This document shows positions 33,766 to 41,267 of a stretch of DNA of 51,391 nt, in pieces (the stretch's first letter is position 1; each line of letters opens with the position of its first letter). Below the pieces are notes generated by a model that had not been told where the DNA came from, did not search any database, and saw only the letters and a program-made list of their open reading frames with translations. The stretch lies in NCBI RefSeq assembly GCF_004348535.1, contig NZ_SMJX01000018.1, forward strand, positions 1 through 51,391. Direction: 5' to 3'. Both the position numbers and the translations under genes were made by a program. This stretch comes from Actinomadura sp. KC216. Its GTDB lineage: Bacteria; Actinomycetota; Actinomycetes; Streptosporangiales; Streptosporangiaceae.

Positions 33766-34362
33766 ATGGAATTGTTGCGATTCGCATTCGGCGACGACTG
33801 GCTGAGCGTCCGTGACATGGAGCCGCCGGACATTGAGTCATTCGTTTCGTACTGGCACGACGGCGGGGCCGACCTCGACTTCCTCGGCATCGACCTGGCC
33901 AAACTCGGCGGCCGGGAGGACACCCGCCGCCGCTTTCTGGGCCTGTGCCACCGGGGCGAGCCGAAGGACGGCGCCATCGGCTTCACCTTCCGCCTGAACG
34001 ACGCGGTCATCGGCTATACCAATATCAATATCCTGGGCCGGCCCAAGGGGTACCTGCACGTCCATCTGACCGACCCGTCCGTGCGGCGCCGCGGCATCCT
34101 GTCCGCGATCTTCTGGAACAGCCTCCCCGTGCTGGCGGACCACGTGCTCAGCGAATACCCGATCGACGGGCTCGTCCTGGAGACACGGACCCGCAACGTC
34201 GGCATCAACCGCGTCGTGCAGAGCGTCGGGCTGCGCCCGGCCCGTGCGGGCCACCTGGACGAGCCGGACGGCGTCGCCGGGCCCGGCGAGTTCAACGTCT
34301 ACGAGCTCGACGCCGCCACCATCCGGGCGCTCGCCGCCCAGCCCGTCGGAGGTGCTTCGTGA
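33766..34362 (+). CDS. GNAT-family N-acetyltransferase
   Basis: A protein of 198 residues. The GNAT fold is suggested by IGFTFRLNDAVIGYTNINILGRP (strands 2-4), the acetyl-CoA loop region VHLTDPSVRRRGILSAIF (Q/RxxGxG/A-like RRRGI) and the late LETRTRNVGINRVVQSVGLRPA, the usual N..N..A..vYek.GF element. ATG at 33766 is preferred, with GAAGGGGG upstream; ATG at 33733 would add 11 basic residues. It is the first gene of the rightward cassette and overlaps the next gene by GTGA. Acylation of an amine in the pathway, or self-protection, are both possible. Confidence 0.82.
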   Translation: MELLRFAFGDDWLSVRDMEPPDIESFVSYWHDGGADLDFLGIDLAKLGGREDTRRRFLGLCHRGEPKDGAIGFTFRLNDAVIGYTNINILGRPKGYLHVHLTDPSVRRRGILSAIFWNSLPVLADHVLSEYPIDGLVLETRTRNVGINRVVQSVGLRPARAGHLDEPDGVAGPGEFNVYELDAATIRALAAQPVGGAS

Positions 34363-36086
34363 TCGAAGAAGCGGAACCCGCCATCCAGGCCATCGACTCC
34401 GACGTCGAGTACCGGCTCCGCCTCATCCGCGACGACGCGGAGCTGGACGACCGCGCGGTCGCGCTCGGCCTGCTCGCCACCGGTATCGCCGCCACCCCGG
34501 TGACGGATCCCGCGCTCCTGGACCGGCCCGCCCTCGAGACCGTTCTCGATCAGGCGGGCGAGTGGCGCGCGGCGCTGTACGACCTGTGGTACCGGCTGCG
34601 GATCCCGTCCGGAGACGCGCCGCTGGACTCCTGGTACGCGCTCGCGCTCGCGTTCGGCAAGGCCGGGGGCGACACCGCCAAGGCGCTGGAGCTCCACGGC
34701 GACGTCCTGCAGAGAATGGCCGCGGCGGACGACCCCGTCGCCGTCCTCAGCGCCGAGTTCGGTCTCGCGGGCGAGGCCCGCGAGGGCGACCTGGACGCCT
34801 TGGCGGACGCCGTGCTCGCCCGGGCGCCGTTCCGGTCCGCGCTGCCCCGGCCCTACCACGCCGGCCTGCGGGAACGCGTCCTGTCCTCGTGGACGGGCCT
34901 CCGCGAGGAGGAACGGCCCGTCCTGCTCCTCGAACTCAAGCAGCGGATCGAGGGCCTGGAGCAGATCAGGTTCTACGTCCGGGGCGAGCTGCTGGAGAAC
35001 CGGCAGGTCGCCGCGCTGCTCTACGACTGCGCCCGCACCGACCCGCAAGAGTGGGACGAGGCCGCCCTGGCCACGGCCACGATCGCCTGGATATGGCGGG
35101 AGTCCGGGTTCTGCCTCCAGGAGCTCAACCAGTCGATCATCTCCCTCCCGCTCGTGTTCGACTTCGTGGTCCAGCGGATCCGCCACTACGAGGGCTCGGC
35201 GGGCGCTCCGCCGGCCGAGCCGCCCGAGTCCCCGGTCGAGCTGGCCCAGCTGCTCGGCCGGCTGCGCGTGCGGATCGAGCGCGACCATCTGCGCTGCCTG
35301 CAGTTCGACGGCAGCAACTGGGAGCGCCGCGAGTTCCTCGTGCCGCGCTCGGCCTGTTCGGCGGTGCTGCGGATGCCGGACGACCTGCGCGAGCGGCTCC
35401 AGGACCGGTTCGACGTCCGCCTGCGCGGGGACGGGCCGCAGGTCTGGGAGACCGCGGTCGAGGGCGCGGCGGCGGCGGGCCTCACCCCCACGGACGTCCT
35501 CAAGGAACTGGCGCACTGGGCGGCCTCGGACACCTCGCTCCCCGTCGACTACGCCATCTTCACCGTGCCGATCGGGGTCAAGCTCGACGCCCCGTGGGAG
35601 TTCGAGTACGAGGACGTGTTCTGCTACACGGGCTTCAACGAGGGGTTCGACCGGGACGCCGAGGGCGTGCCGTTCGACCACATCGGCATCCAGAACGCCA
35701 TCGGCCAGCGGCTCCGCTACAACGTGGTCAAGAAGGCGCAGAACTACACGCTGCTCCGGCGGTTCAAGGCCCAGTCGTTCAACCTCCCCGACATCGCCGT
35801 CGCCGAGGACGCCAACCACGGCGGCCACCGCGCGGCCGGTATCAGGCTGAGCTGCCGCATCCCCACCTACATCCACTACAACGGCCTCACCTGGAAGGGG
35901 CTCGCCGACGTCAGGCTGAACCGGACCTTCTACCGCGAGCACCTGGAGTTCCGGCCGTCCGACGTTCCCCTGGCCTCCAGGCTCGCCGACTGGCTCGGCC
36001 ATATCGCCGACGCCGCCTATGCCCGCGGCCTGGAGTTCGACCGCACCTACGGCAAGAAGCTCACCCGGCCGGAGGGAGACAAATGA
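34359..36086 (+). CDS. Unrecognised 575-residue protein at the head of a ferredoxin cassette
   Basis: I do not recognise this family. The N-terminal half (about 1-330) is helical and acidic, with short hydrophobic helices resembling a TPR-like or all-alpha scaffold (YALALAFGKAGGDTAKALELHGD). The second half is richer in aromatics and strand-like, with FTVPIGVKLDAPWEFEYEDVF, CYTGFNEGFDRD and NHGGHRAAGIRLSCRIPTYIHY. The conserved-looking His, Tyr, Cys and Asp there could form an active or metal site. The GTG start has GGAGG about 6 bases upstream and overlaps the GNAT stop; the end overlaps the Rieske ferredoxin start. Sitting in front of two ferredoxins and a cupin, it may be the oxidoreductase or substrate-binding partner they serve, which is inference. 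Confidence 0.85.
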   Translation: MIEEAEPAIQAIDSDVEYRLRLIRDDAELDDRAVALGLLATGIAATPVTDPALLDRPALETVLDQAGEWRAALYDLWYRLRIPSGDAPLDSWYALALAFGKAGGDTAKALELHGDVLQRMAAADDPVAVLSAEFGLAGEAREGDLDALADAVLARAPFRSALPRPYHAGLRERVLSSWTGLREEERPVLLLELKQRIEGLEQIRFYVRGELLENRQVAALLYDCARTDPQEWDEAALATATIAWIWRESGFCLQELNQSIISLPLVFDFVVQRIRHYEGSAGAPPAEPPESPVELAQLLGRLRVRIERDHLRCLQFDGSNWERREFLVPRSACSAVLRMPDDLRERLQDRFDVRLRGDGPQVWETAVEGAAAAGLTPTDVLKELAHWAASDTSLPVDYAIFTVPIGVKLDAPWEFEYEDVFCYTGFNEGFDRDAEGVPFDHIGIQNAIGQRLRYNVVKKAQNYTLLRRFKAQSFNLPDIAVAEDANHGGHRAAGIRLSCRIPTYIHYNGLTWKGLADVRLNRTFYREHLEFRPSDVPLASRLADWLGHIADAAYARGLEFDRTYGKKLTRPEGDK

Positions 36087-36310
36087 CGGCCGCTCCAGTC
36101 CGCCTGCCCGATGGCCGCCTGGTGGTCCGGCACGGGACGAGCGAGTACGAGATCCCGGAACGCTGCCCCCACCTTGGCGCCCCGCTCGACCAGGCCTACC
36201 TCAACGGCCCGTTCCTCCGCTGCGCCTGGCACGGGGCCACGTTCGACGTCCGGACCGGCGAGCGGCTCCGCGGACCGGCCTGCCCGAATCTGCCCGAACC
36301 CGGAAGGTGA
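36083..36310 (+). CDS. Minimal Rieske [2Fe-2S] ferredoxin
   Basis: A protein of 75 residues. Cluster ligands are CPH (in ERCPHLGAPLD) and CAWH (in FLRCAWHGATFDV), the CxH...CxxH pattern of Rieske proteins, followed by the GER.RGPAxxxLP tail. Its small size gives only the cluster-binding core, so it is an electron carrier. It is coupled by ATGA to the unknown protein, with GGAGGGAG before the ATG. It could feed that protein, the diiron enzyme or the desaturase. Confidence 0.93.
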   Translation: MTAAPVRLPDGRLVVRHGTSEYEIPERCPHLGAPLDQAYLNGPFLRCAWHGATFDVRTGERLRGPACPNLPEPGR

Positions 36311-36316
36311 CCGCCG

Positions 36317-36571
36317 ATGGCCTTCGTCATCACCCAGCCCTGCGAGAACGTCAAGGACGGCGCCTGCGTCGATGTGTGTCCCGCGGACTGCATCGAGACC
36401 ACCGACAAGGCCGACCAGTACTTCATCGACCCCGAGCGCTGCATCGACTGCGACGTCTGCGTGACCGTCTGCCCGGTCGACGCGATCTACCGGGACAGCG
36501 AGGTACCCGCCGAGTGGGAGTCGTACATCGCCAAGAACAACGACTTCTTCAACGCCGGGGACGCTTCATGA
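36317..36571 (+). CDS. Bacterial-type ferredoxin (7Fe/8Fe)
   Basis: A protein of 84 residues. It opens MAFVITQPCENVKDGACVD and has the clusters CVDVCPADCIE and CIDCDVCVTVCPVDAI, like FdxA-type seven-iron ferredoxins of actinobacteria, though shorter at the C-terminus (these are usually about 105). It is the second electron carrier in the cassette, 6 bases after the Rieske gene and overlapping the cupin by ATGA. Confidence 0.93.
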   Translation: MAFVITQPCENVKDGACVDVCPADCIETTDKADQYFIDPERCIDCDVCVTVCPVDAIYRDSEVPAEWESYIAKNNDFFNAGDAS

Positions 36572-37125
36572 CGACCCCCGTCCGGAAACCGGATCTCAAG
36601 ATCGTTGACTGGGCGGACTGCGAGATCGGTCAGGATCTGACGCGCCTGTCGGTTCCGCACCGGCCCCGCCCCGTCACGATGGCCGGCGCGGTGAACGCCA
36701 CGGGCGAGGCGATGGTCCGCTCCGGGACCGCCATCGGCGCCGATGTGATCCGGCTGGCCGCCGGTGCGGGGTTCGCCCCGCACACGCATCCGGGGCACCA
36801 CGTCCTCACGGTGATCGCGGGCATGGGCACGATCACCTACGGAGGCCGGATCCACCAGACGCGGGCGGGGCAGGTCTACCTCATCGAAGGCGATGTCCCG
36901 CACGCCGTCGGCGCCATCACCGACCACCTGATCCTCGCCATCGGCGCGCCGCACAAGCCCGTCGACGCCCACGACCGGATGGAGCTGGTGCCCTACACCG
37001 AGGTGCTGGCCCCGGACGGCGACCTGGAATGCCTCATCTGCGGACTGTCGGCCGGCGCTCCCGAGATGCCGCATGATCTCGGCTGCCCGCACTGCCCCTG
37101 CAGCACCTGCGCGGGGCTGCGATGA
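36568..37125 (+). CDS. Cupin protein with a six-cysteine C-terminal tail
   Basis: A protein of 185 residues. A single cupin barrel (about 55-135) carries likely metal ligands His72 and His74 (PHTHPGHH) and His112 (EGDVPHAVG); the Glu of motif 1 is not obvious. After the barrel, Cys155, 158, 173, 176, 178 and 181 lie in a CLIC...CPHCPCSTC pattern that looks like a zinc or iron-sulfur knuckle. Cupins fused to MetRS make N-N bonds in other pathways, but no MetRS part is present here. It starts by ATGA overlap and ends overlapping the aldehyde dehydrogenase, so it is fully embedded in the cassette. Confidence 0.85.
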   Translation: MTTPVRKPDLKIVDWADCEIGQDLTRLSVPHRPRPVTMAGAVNATGEAMVRSGTAIGADVIRLAAGAGFAPHTHPGHHVLTVIAGMGTITYGGRIHQTRAGQVYLIEGDVPHAVGAITDHLILAIGAPHKPVDAHDRMELVPYTEVLAPDGDLECLICGLSAGAPEMPHDLGCPHCPCSTCAGLR

Positions 37126-38474
37126 GCACGCTGGATCTGGTGGACCCGCGCACCGGCGCCGTCCGGGGGTCCTGCCCGGACGGCGACGCCCGGGACGTCG
37201 CGGCGGCCGTGGCGGAGGCCCGGGCGGCGGCCGGCCGGTGGGCGGCGCTCACGGTGCGCGAACGCGCGGACCGCCTGCTGCGGCTGGCGGGCAGGATCGA
37301 GGAGCAGGCACCCGCCTACGCCCGCCTCGAACAGGCGGGAACGGGCAAGCCCGGGCAGCAGGCGCTGGACGAGGTCGGCCTCGCCGCCGACCTGTTCCGC
37401 TTCTACGCCGGGGCGGCGCGGGCGGAGACGGGTCCCGCGGCCGGCGGCCTGATCGGCGGGCACGAGAGCTGGGTGCGCTGGGAGCCGTGCGGGGTGGTCG
37501 CGGCGATCGTCCCGTGGAACTACCCGATCCTCATGGCCGCCTGGCGGTGCGCTCCCGCCCTCGCCGCCGGCAACACCGTGGTGCTCAAGCCGGCCGAGTC
37601 CACCCCCGACTCGGCGCGGCGGCTGGCGGAGGACGCCGCGGAGATCCTCGGGCCCGGGGTCCTGCGCACCCTGACCGGTGGGCGCCAGTGCGGGCGGCTC
37701 CTGGTCGACGCCGAGGTCGACGCGATCGCGTTCACCGGCAGCGTGCCCGGCGGCCTGGACGTGGCGCGCCGCGCGGGGGTGCGCCGGATCAGCCTGGAGC
37801 TCGGCGGCAACTGCCCCGTCATCGTGTTCCCCGACGCCCCGCCCGGAACGTGGGCGGCGCTCGCCGACGCGGTCACCTACAACGCCGGGCAGAGCTGCGC
37901 CGGGCCCAGCCGGGTGATCACCGTCGGCGGCGGCCACCGGGAGGCGGTGGACCGGCTGGCCGACGCGCTCGCCACCCGGTCGGCGGGACGCGACTTCGGG
38001 CCGCTCAACAACCCCGCGCAGGCCGAGCGGTACGACCGGCTGGTGGGCAAGGCGGAGGCGGGCGTGCGCAGCGCCGGCGCCGTCACCGTCGAGGAGCCCG
38101 AGGCGGGCGGTTTCTGGCGGCCGGCGTGCGTGCTCGCCGACGTCCCCGACGATGACCCCGTGATCCGGGAGGAGGTGTTCGCGCCCGTCCTCACCGTCCA
38201 GCCGGCCGCCGACATCGGCGAGGCGCTCCGGATGGCCGGGAGCGTCCCGCAGGCCCTGGCGGCGAGCGTGTGGACCCGGGACATCGAATCCGGGCTGAAG
38301 ACGGCCCGGGGACTGCGTGCCGGGGAGGTCTGGGTGAACTGCCATCTGGTGCAGACCGCCGAGCTGCCCCACGGCGGCCGCGCGGACTCGGGCACCGGAA
38401 CGGACCTCAGCGCGCTCGCGCTCGCCGAGTACCGGCGCCCCAAGACCATCACGGTGAACCTGGAGGCACGGTGA
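37122..38474 (+). CDS. NAD(P)-dependent aldehyde dehydrogenase
   Basis: A protein of 450 residues. The nucleotide-site VPWNYPIL, LKPAESTP and FTGSVPGG, the Glu of LELGGNCP and the catalytic Cys in NAGQSCAGPSR are all visible. It is slightly shorter than the usual 480-500 and resembles gamma-aminobutyraldehyde/betaine-aldehyde dehydrogenases. It is the last gene of the rightward cassette and overlaps the cupin by ATGA. It may oxidise an (amino)aldehyde intermediate shared with the aminotransferase. Confidence 0.93.
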   Translation: MSTLDLVDPRTGAVRGSCPDGDARDVAAAVAEARAAAGRWAALTVRERADRLLRLAGRIEEQAPAYARLEQAGTGKPGQQALDEVGLAADLFRFYAGAARAETGPAAGGLIGGHESWVRWEPCGVVAAIVPWNYPILMAAWRCAPALAAGNTVVLKPAESTPDSARRLAEDAAEILGPGVLRTLTGGRQCGRLLVDAEVDAIAFTGSVPGGLDVARRAGVRRISLELGGNCPVIVFPDAPPGTWAALADAVTYNAGQSCAGPSRVITVGGGHREAVDRLADALATRSAGRDFGPLNNPAQAERYDRLVGKAEAGVRSAGAVTVEEPEAGGFWRPACVLADVPDDDPVIREEVFAPVLTVQPAADIGEALRMAGSVPQALAASVWTRDIESGLKTARGLRAGEVWVNCHLVQTAELPHGGRADSGTGTDLSALALAEYRRPKTITVNLEAR

Positions 38475-38498
38475 AACTGGAGGCGGTGAACCTGGAGG
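38453..38498 (+). repeat. Three near-identical 14-mers at the end of the ALDH gene
   Basis: GGTGAACCTGGAGG, GGTGAAACTGGAGG and GGTGAACCTGGAGG begin at 38453, 38470 and 38485. The first encodes the last residues of the dehydrogenase; the others follow its stop. This looks like a recent slippage duplication just before the convergent SARP gene. Confidence 0.7.
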
Positions 38499-39251
38499 TC
38501 ACACGGTGAGCGGCACGTCGCCGGAGAGCATCATGGAGTGCAGGGCCTGCAGCTCTCCGCTGGGTTCCAGGCCGATGTTCTCAACGAGGATGGCGCGGAA
38601 CTCGCGGTAGGCCGACAGCGCCTCCGCCTGGCGGCCGTCCCGGTAGAGGGCGAACATGAGCAGCCGCCAGAGCGGCTCTCGTAACGGCTCCCAGCTCAAC
38701 GCCATCCGCAGGCGGTCGATCGCGTCGTGGTGGTGGCCGAGCCGCAGGTACAGGCGCGCGAGGTTCTGCATCGCGACGATCCGCTTCTCCTGCAGCCGGG
38801 TCGCGGCGTAGCGGAGCGGTCCACCGTCGCCCTTGAGGTCCTGCAGCGCCTCGCCCCGCCACAGACCGAGCGCCTGCTGAAGCAGGTCGACCCGCTCCGC
38901 CGCGTCGCGGTCGCTGGGACCGACCGCCGCCTGGAACAGCTCCTCGAACTTCAGCACGTCGACGTATTCGAACCGCACGGTCAGCTGGTAGCCGCGCGGA
39001 ACGGTCTCGATCAGCGCTCCCGCCTGGTCCACGACGGGCCGCAGCGCCGACACATAGGTCTTGATGTTGCCCCTGGCGAAACGCGGCGGGTCGACGGGCC
39101 ACATCCCGTCGACGAGCTGGTCGACGCACACGGCGTGGTTCGCCCGGAGCAGCAGGAGCCCGAGGAGCTGGCGGTGCTTGGTCCGGCTGAGCCGGATGCC
39201 CCGGCCGTCCTTGTCGTACACCTCGAGGTTGCCGAGCATCAGGAATCTCAT
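38499..39251 (-). CDS. SARP-family pathway activator
   Basis: A protein of 250 residues. The N-terminal OmpR-like winged helix (FLMLGNLEVYDKDGRGIRLSRTKHRQLLGLLLLRAN...IKTYVSALRPV) is followed by a bacterial transcriptional activation domain (VDLLQQALGLWRGEAL...ALSAYREFRAILVENIGLEPSGELQALH). These activators bind 11-bp direct repeats at cluster promoters; such repeats lie at 33660-33703. The ATG has GGGAAG 6 bases upstream. Its own leader is about 420 nt, from a strong promoter with two CRP-type sites. It converges on the ALDH gene. Confidence 0.93.
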   Translation of the reverse strand: MRFLMLGNLEVYDKDGRGIRLSRTKHRQLLGLLLLRANHAVCVDQLVDGMWPVDPPRFARGNIKTYVSALRPVVDQAGALIETVPRGYQLTVRFEYVDVLKFEELFQAAVGPSDRDAAERVDLLQQALGLWRGEALQDLKGDGGPLRYAATRLQEKRIVAMQNLARLYLRLGHHHDAIDRLRMALSWEPLREPLWRLLMFALYRDGRQAEALSAYREFRAILVENIGLEPSGELQALHSMMLSGDVPLTV

Positions 39252-39489
39252 CGTCGCTTCCCTGTCGAGCGGTCATCGATGTTCCTGGTTCGTCTGACAA
39301 GCCGTTCCGGATGATGACCGGGCACGTCGACGTCAAGCCCTGACCATGGCAGGTCTGCAACCGGCTCCCGCTCGCACGCCCGCCGCATCGCCCGGACCGC
39401 GAGGGCCTGAAGGCTGCGCCCCGCGTCGCAGGCGTCCGCGAGCTACCCCCTCGGAGTGGTTCCCCACGGCATCCGTCGGCGGCAAGTCT

Positions 39490-39534
39490 CAATAGTGAGA
39501 TTCCCAATATCGAGATTCCCAATAATGAGATCAC
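39490..39534. repeat. Three tandem 15-bp iteron-like repeats
   Basis: CAATAGTGAGATTCC, CAATATCGAGATTCC and CAATAATGAGATCAC stand head to tail with consensus CAATAnnGAGATTCC. They lie in the transcribed leader of the SARP gene, about 140 bases downstream of the predicted -10. A DNA-binding regulator or an RNA element could use them. Confidence 0.85.
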
Positions 39535-39671
39535 TGTGGCCCGGACCCCAGCCCCACCACAAGGCCCGTCCCGATCAGTTCCCGGGACGCTTGGCATGGC
39601 CTGGACAGGACATCGCTATCTACACCCCGTTGATCACACCCCCGGATTAAGCCTGAGTGATAACACACTTC

Positions 39672-39685
39672 AATATCCAGATATT
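39672..39685. promoter_or_regulatory. Palindrome over the -10 of the SARP promoter
   Basis: AATATC-CA-GATATT, perfect 6-bp arms with a 2-base spacer, overlapping five of the six -10 bases and the likely start of transcription. It is ideally placed for a repressor. Confidence 0.55.
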
Positions 39686-39709
39686 AAATTCACAAGAATC
39701 GCATGTCAA
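39681..39709 (-). promoter_or_regulatory. Consensus promoter of the SARP gene
   Basis: On the minus strand TTGACA, then a 17-base spacer, then TAATAT: a perfect -35, ideal spacing and a near-perfect -10, exceptional in so GC-rich a genome. It reads towards the SARP gene. Confidence 0.8.
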
Positions 39710-39749
39710 CAAGCGATCCTGACCGCGTGTGACCACAGCCGTTGGAATC

Positions 39750-39765
39750 CGTGACGGAGATCACG
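39750..39765. promoter_or_regulatory. CRP-type site 1 upstream of the SARP promoter
   Basis: CGTGA-CGGAGA-TCACG, perfect symmetry, matching the actinobacterial CRP consensus. Its centre is about 83 bp upstream of the predicted start, a position used by class I CRP activation. Confidence 0.65.
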
Positions 39766-39796
39766 TGGCCTGGGCCGATGGAACCGGCCGATCAGG

Positions 39797-39812
39797 TGTG
39801 ACCTACATCACA
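39797..39812. promoter_or_regulatory. CRP-type site 2 upstream of the SARP promoter
   Basis: TGTGA-CCTACA-TCACA, a perfect CRP palindrome centred 47 bp from site 1 and just downstream of the neighbouring ATP-grasp gene's stop. Confidence 0.65.
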
Positions 39813-39831
39813 CGAACGTCGCCGCCGGGGC

Positions 39832-41073
39832 TCAGCCCGAGCCGTTCGCTCCCATCCGGAAGTGGAGCTTCCCGGCCGCCGACAGCGCGTTCAGCAGGGC
39901 GATCTCGGTCGTCTCCCCGCCGGCCAGGAGCCAGCCGGTGGTGCCGTACTGGTCGTAGACGCTGACGATCTCGGAGCCGACCGGGCGGTCCTGGTGGAGG
40001 ACGGGGTCGCCCGGATGGCGCTCCAGCGTCTCGGCCCCGTCGGTTCCCTGGTAGACGCCGGTGGTCAGGGGGTACAGGAAGATGATCGCCGTCCCCTTGC
40101 GCGGGACCAGCTCGGTGTCCATCACCTTGGGGCGTACGCCCAGGGCCATGTCGATGATGTCCTCGTAGATGTTGAGGCCGTACACCTCGTCCAGCATGTC
40201 ACCGAATCCGGTCCCGGCGATGCGGGCGTTGATCTCCACGATCTCGAAACCGTCTTTGGTGATGATGAACTCGGTGTGGGTGAGCCCGTTGTCGTAGCCG
40301 GTGGCCGCCAGGACGTCACGGATCCACGCCTCTATCTCCGCCTGGCGTTCCTCGGGGAACAGCACCGGGAACCCGTAGGCCTCCTCGCGGAAGTGGGGTT
40401 CGGGCGAGAGCACCCTGCTGGCGATGCCCAGCATCTTGGTCTCGCCCTCCCAGGTGATCGTCTCCGCGCTGTAGAGCGTCCCGATGAAGTACGACTCCGC
40501 GACGACCTCCCCGTCCGGCATTCCCTCGCGGGCCTCCCGCAGGAAATCGTCGAAGTCGCCCCGGTCGCGGATCAGCCAGACGAATTTGCTCCCCGCCCCG
40601 GCCGAATGCTTCACCAGGAACGGCAGGCCGAGCCGGTCGCCGAGTTCCGCGAAGGTCGAGCCGCCGGCCTCGGCGACCTTGACCCCGATGCCGGCGCTGC
40701 TCGAGTGCCCGGTCCGGTGGAGGTGCTTGCGGAGCGCCGTCTTGTCCCGGAGCAGACGCATGGAGTCGACGTTCTGGCCGGGCAGCCCGAGGGAGGACAG
40801 GTACTCGTACGTCGGCCACCCGCAGTGCTCGGTCACGGTGACCAGGCCATGGATCTCACCGATCCCGTCGACGGCCTTCTTCACCGCCTCCGGGTCGCCG
40901 GTGTCGACCTGGTGCAGGATCAGGGCATCGCACGGCCCGCTGAGCTGAATGTCATGGGAAAAGCGACCGGGATTCTTGGCGAACACATGCAGCACCGCCC
41001 CCCGCTCCTTGGCCGCCACCGCGAGCCGGGTCGCGCCCATCGCCATCCATTCGACCGAGAGAATGTTCAGCAT
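39832..41073 (-). CDS. ATP-grasp ligase A (amino-acid/peptide ligase type)
   Basis: A protein of 413 residues. The N-terminal pre-ATP-grasp domain starts MLNILSVEWMAMGATRLAVAAKERG. The ATP-grasp body has LPFLVKHSAGAGSKFVWLI (nucleotide-binding strand and loop), VVAESYFIGTLYSAETITW, and FEIVEINARIAGTGFGD, the metal-binding E.N.R motif. The family joins carboxylates to amines via acyl phosphates. The start at 41073 fits the fold; in-frame extension upstream is possible and the ribosome site is weak. It is transcribed alone or with the SARP, and is divergent from the HAD gene. With ligase B at 45278 it suggests non-ribosomal amide formation. Confidence 0.85.
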   Translation of the reverse strand: MLNILSVEWMAMGATRLAVAAKERGAVLHVFAKNPGRFSHDIQLSGPCDALILHQVDTGDPEAVKKAVDGIGEIHGLVTVTEHCGWPTYEYLSSLGLPGQNVDSMRLLRDKTALRKHLHRTGHSSSAGIGVKVAEAGGSTFAELGDRLGLPFLVKHSAGAGSKFVWLIRDRGDFDDFLREAREGMPDGEVVAESYFIGTLYSAETITWEGETKMLGIASRVLSPEPHFREEAYGFPVLFPEERQAEIEAWIRDVLAATGYDNGLTHTEFIITKDGFEIVEINARIAGTGFGDMLDEVYGLNIYEDIIDMALGVRPKVMDTELVPRKGTAIIFLYPLTTGVYQGTDGAETLERHPGDPVLHQDRPVGSEIVSVYDQYGTTGWLLAGGETTEIALLNALSAAGKLHFRMGANGSG

Positions 41074-41267
41074 TATCCAGACCAGACGATTGCCGAGAAA
41101 GATATCGCTCTTTATCAAATCGCAGCCGGCACGCGGTTACCAGTAGCAGAATGGCTACCCCGAAAGTCGAGCGCGACGGCCGGCGCGGGGGCCAGCCCGA
41201 TGCGCGTGTGGAATCATGCTCGGGTGCGAGCCGAACGACATGCCCCGCCCGACGCCGCCGGTGCTCG

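Larger units (their letters stand above)
39252..39831. other. 580-bp regulatory region upstream of the SARP gene
   Basis: A noticeably AT-richer island with no convincing gene. It holds, from right to left, two CRP-type palindromes, a minus-strand promoter with a palindrome over its -10, and a triple 15-bp repeat in the transcribed leader, each listed separately. The part nearest the gene (39252-39480) returns to high GC and shows no motif beyond the ribosome site. Confidence 0.7.

Noticed and set aside
36568..37125. Cupin as an N-N bond-forming hydrazine synthase
   Set aside because: Those enzymes carry a fused MetRS-like domain and a partner lysine N-hydroxylase; neither is visible here.
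39456..39965. Three small plus-strand ORFs upstream of the SARP gene
   Set aside because: They cross promoter, CRP-type and repeat elements, have no ribosome sites and no conserved look.
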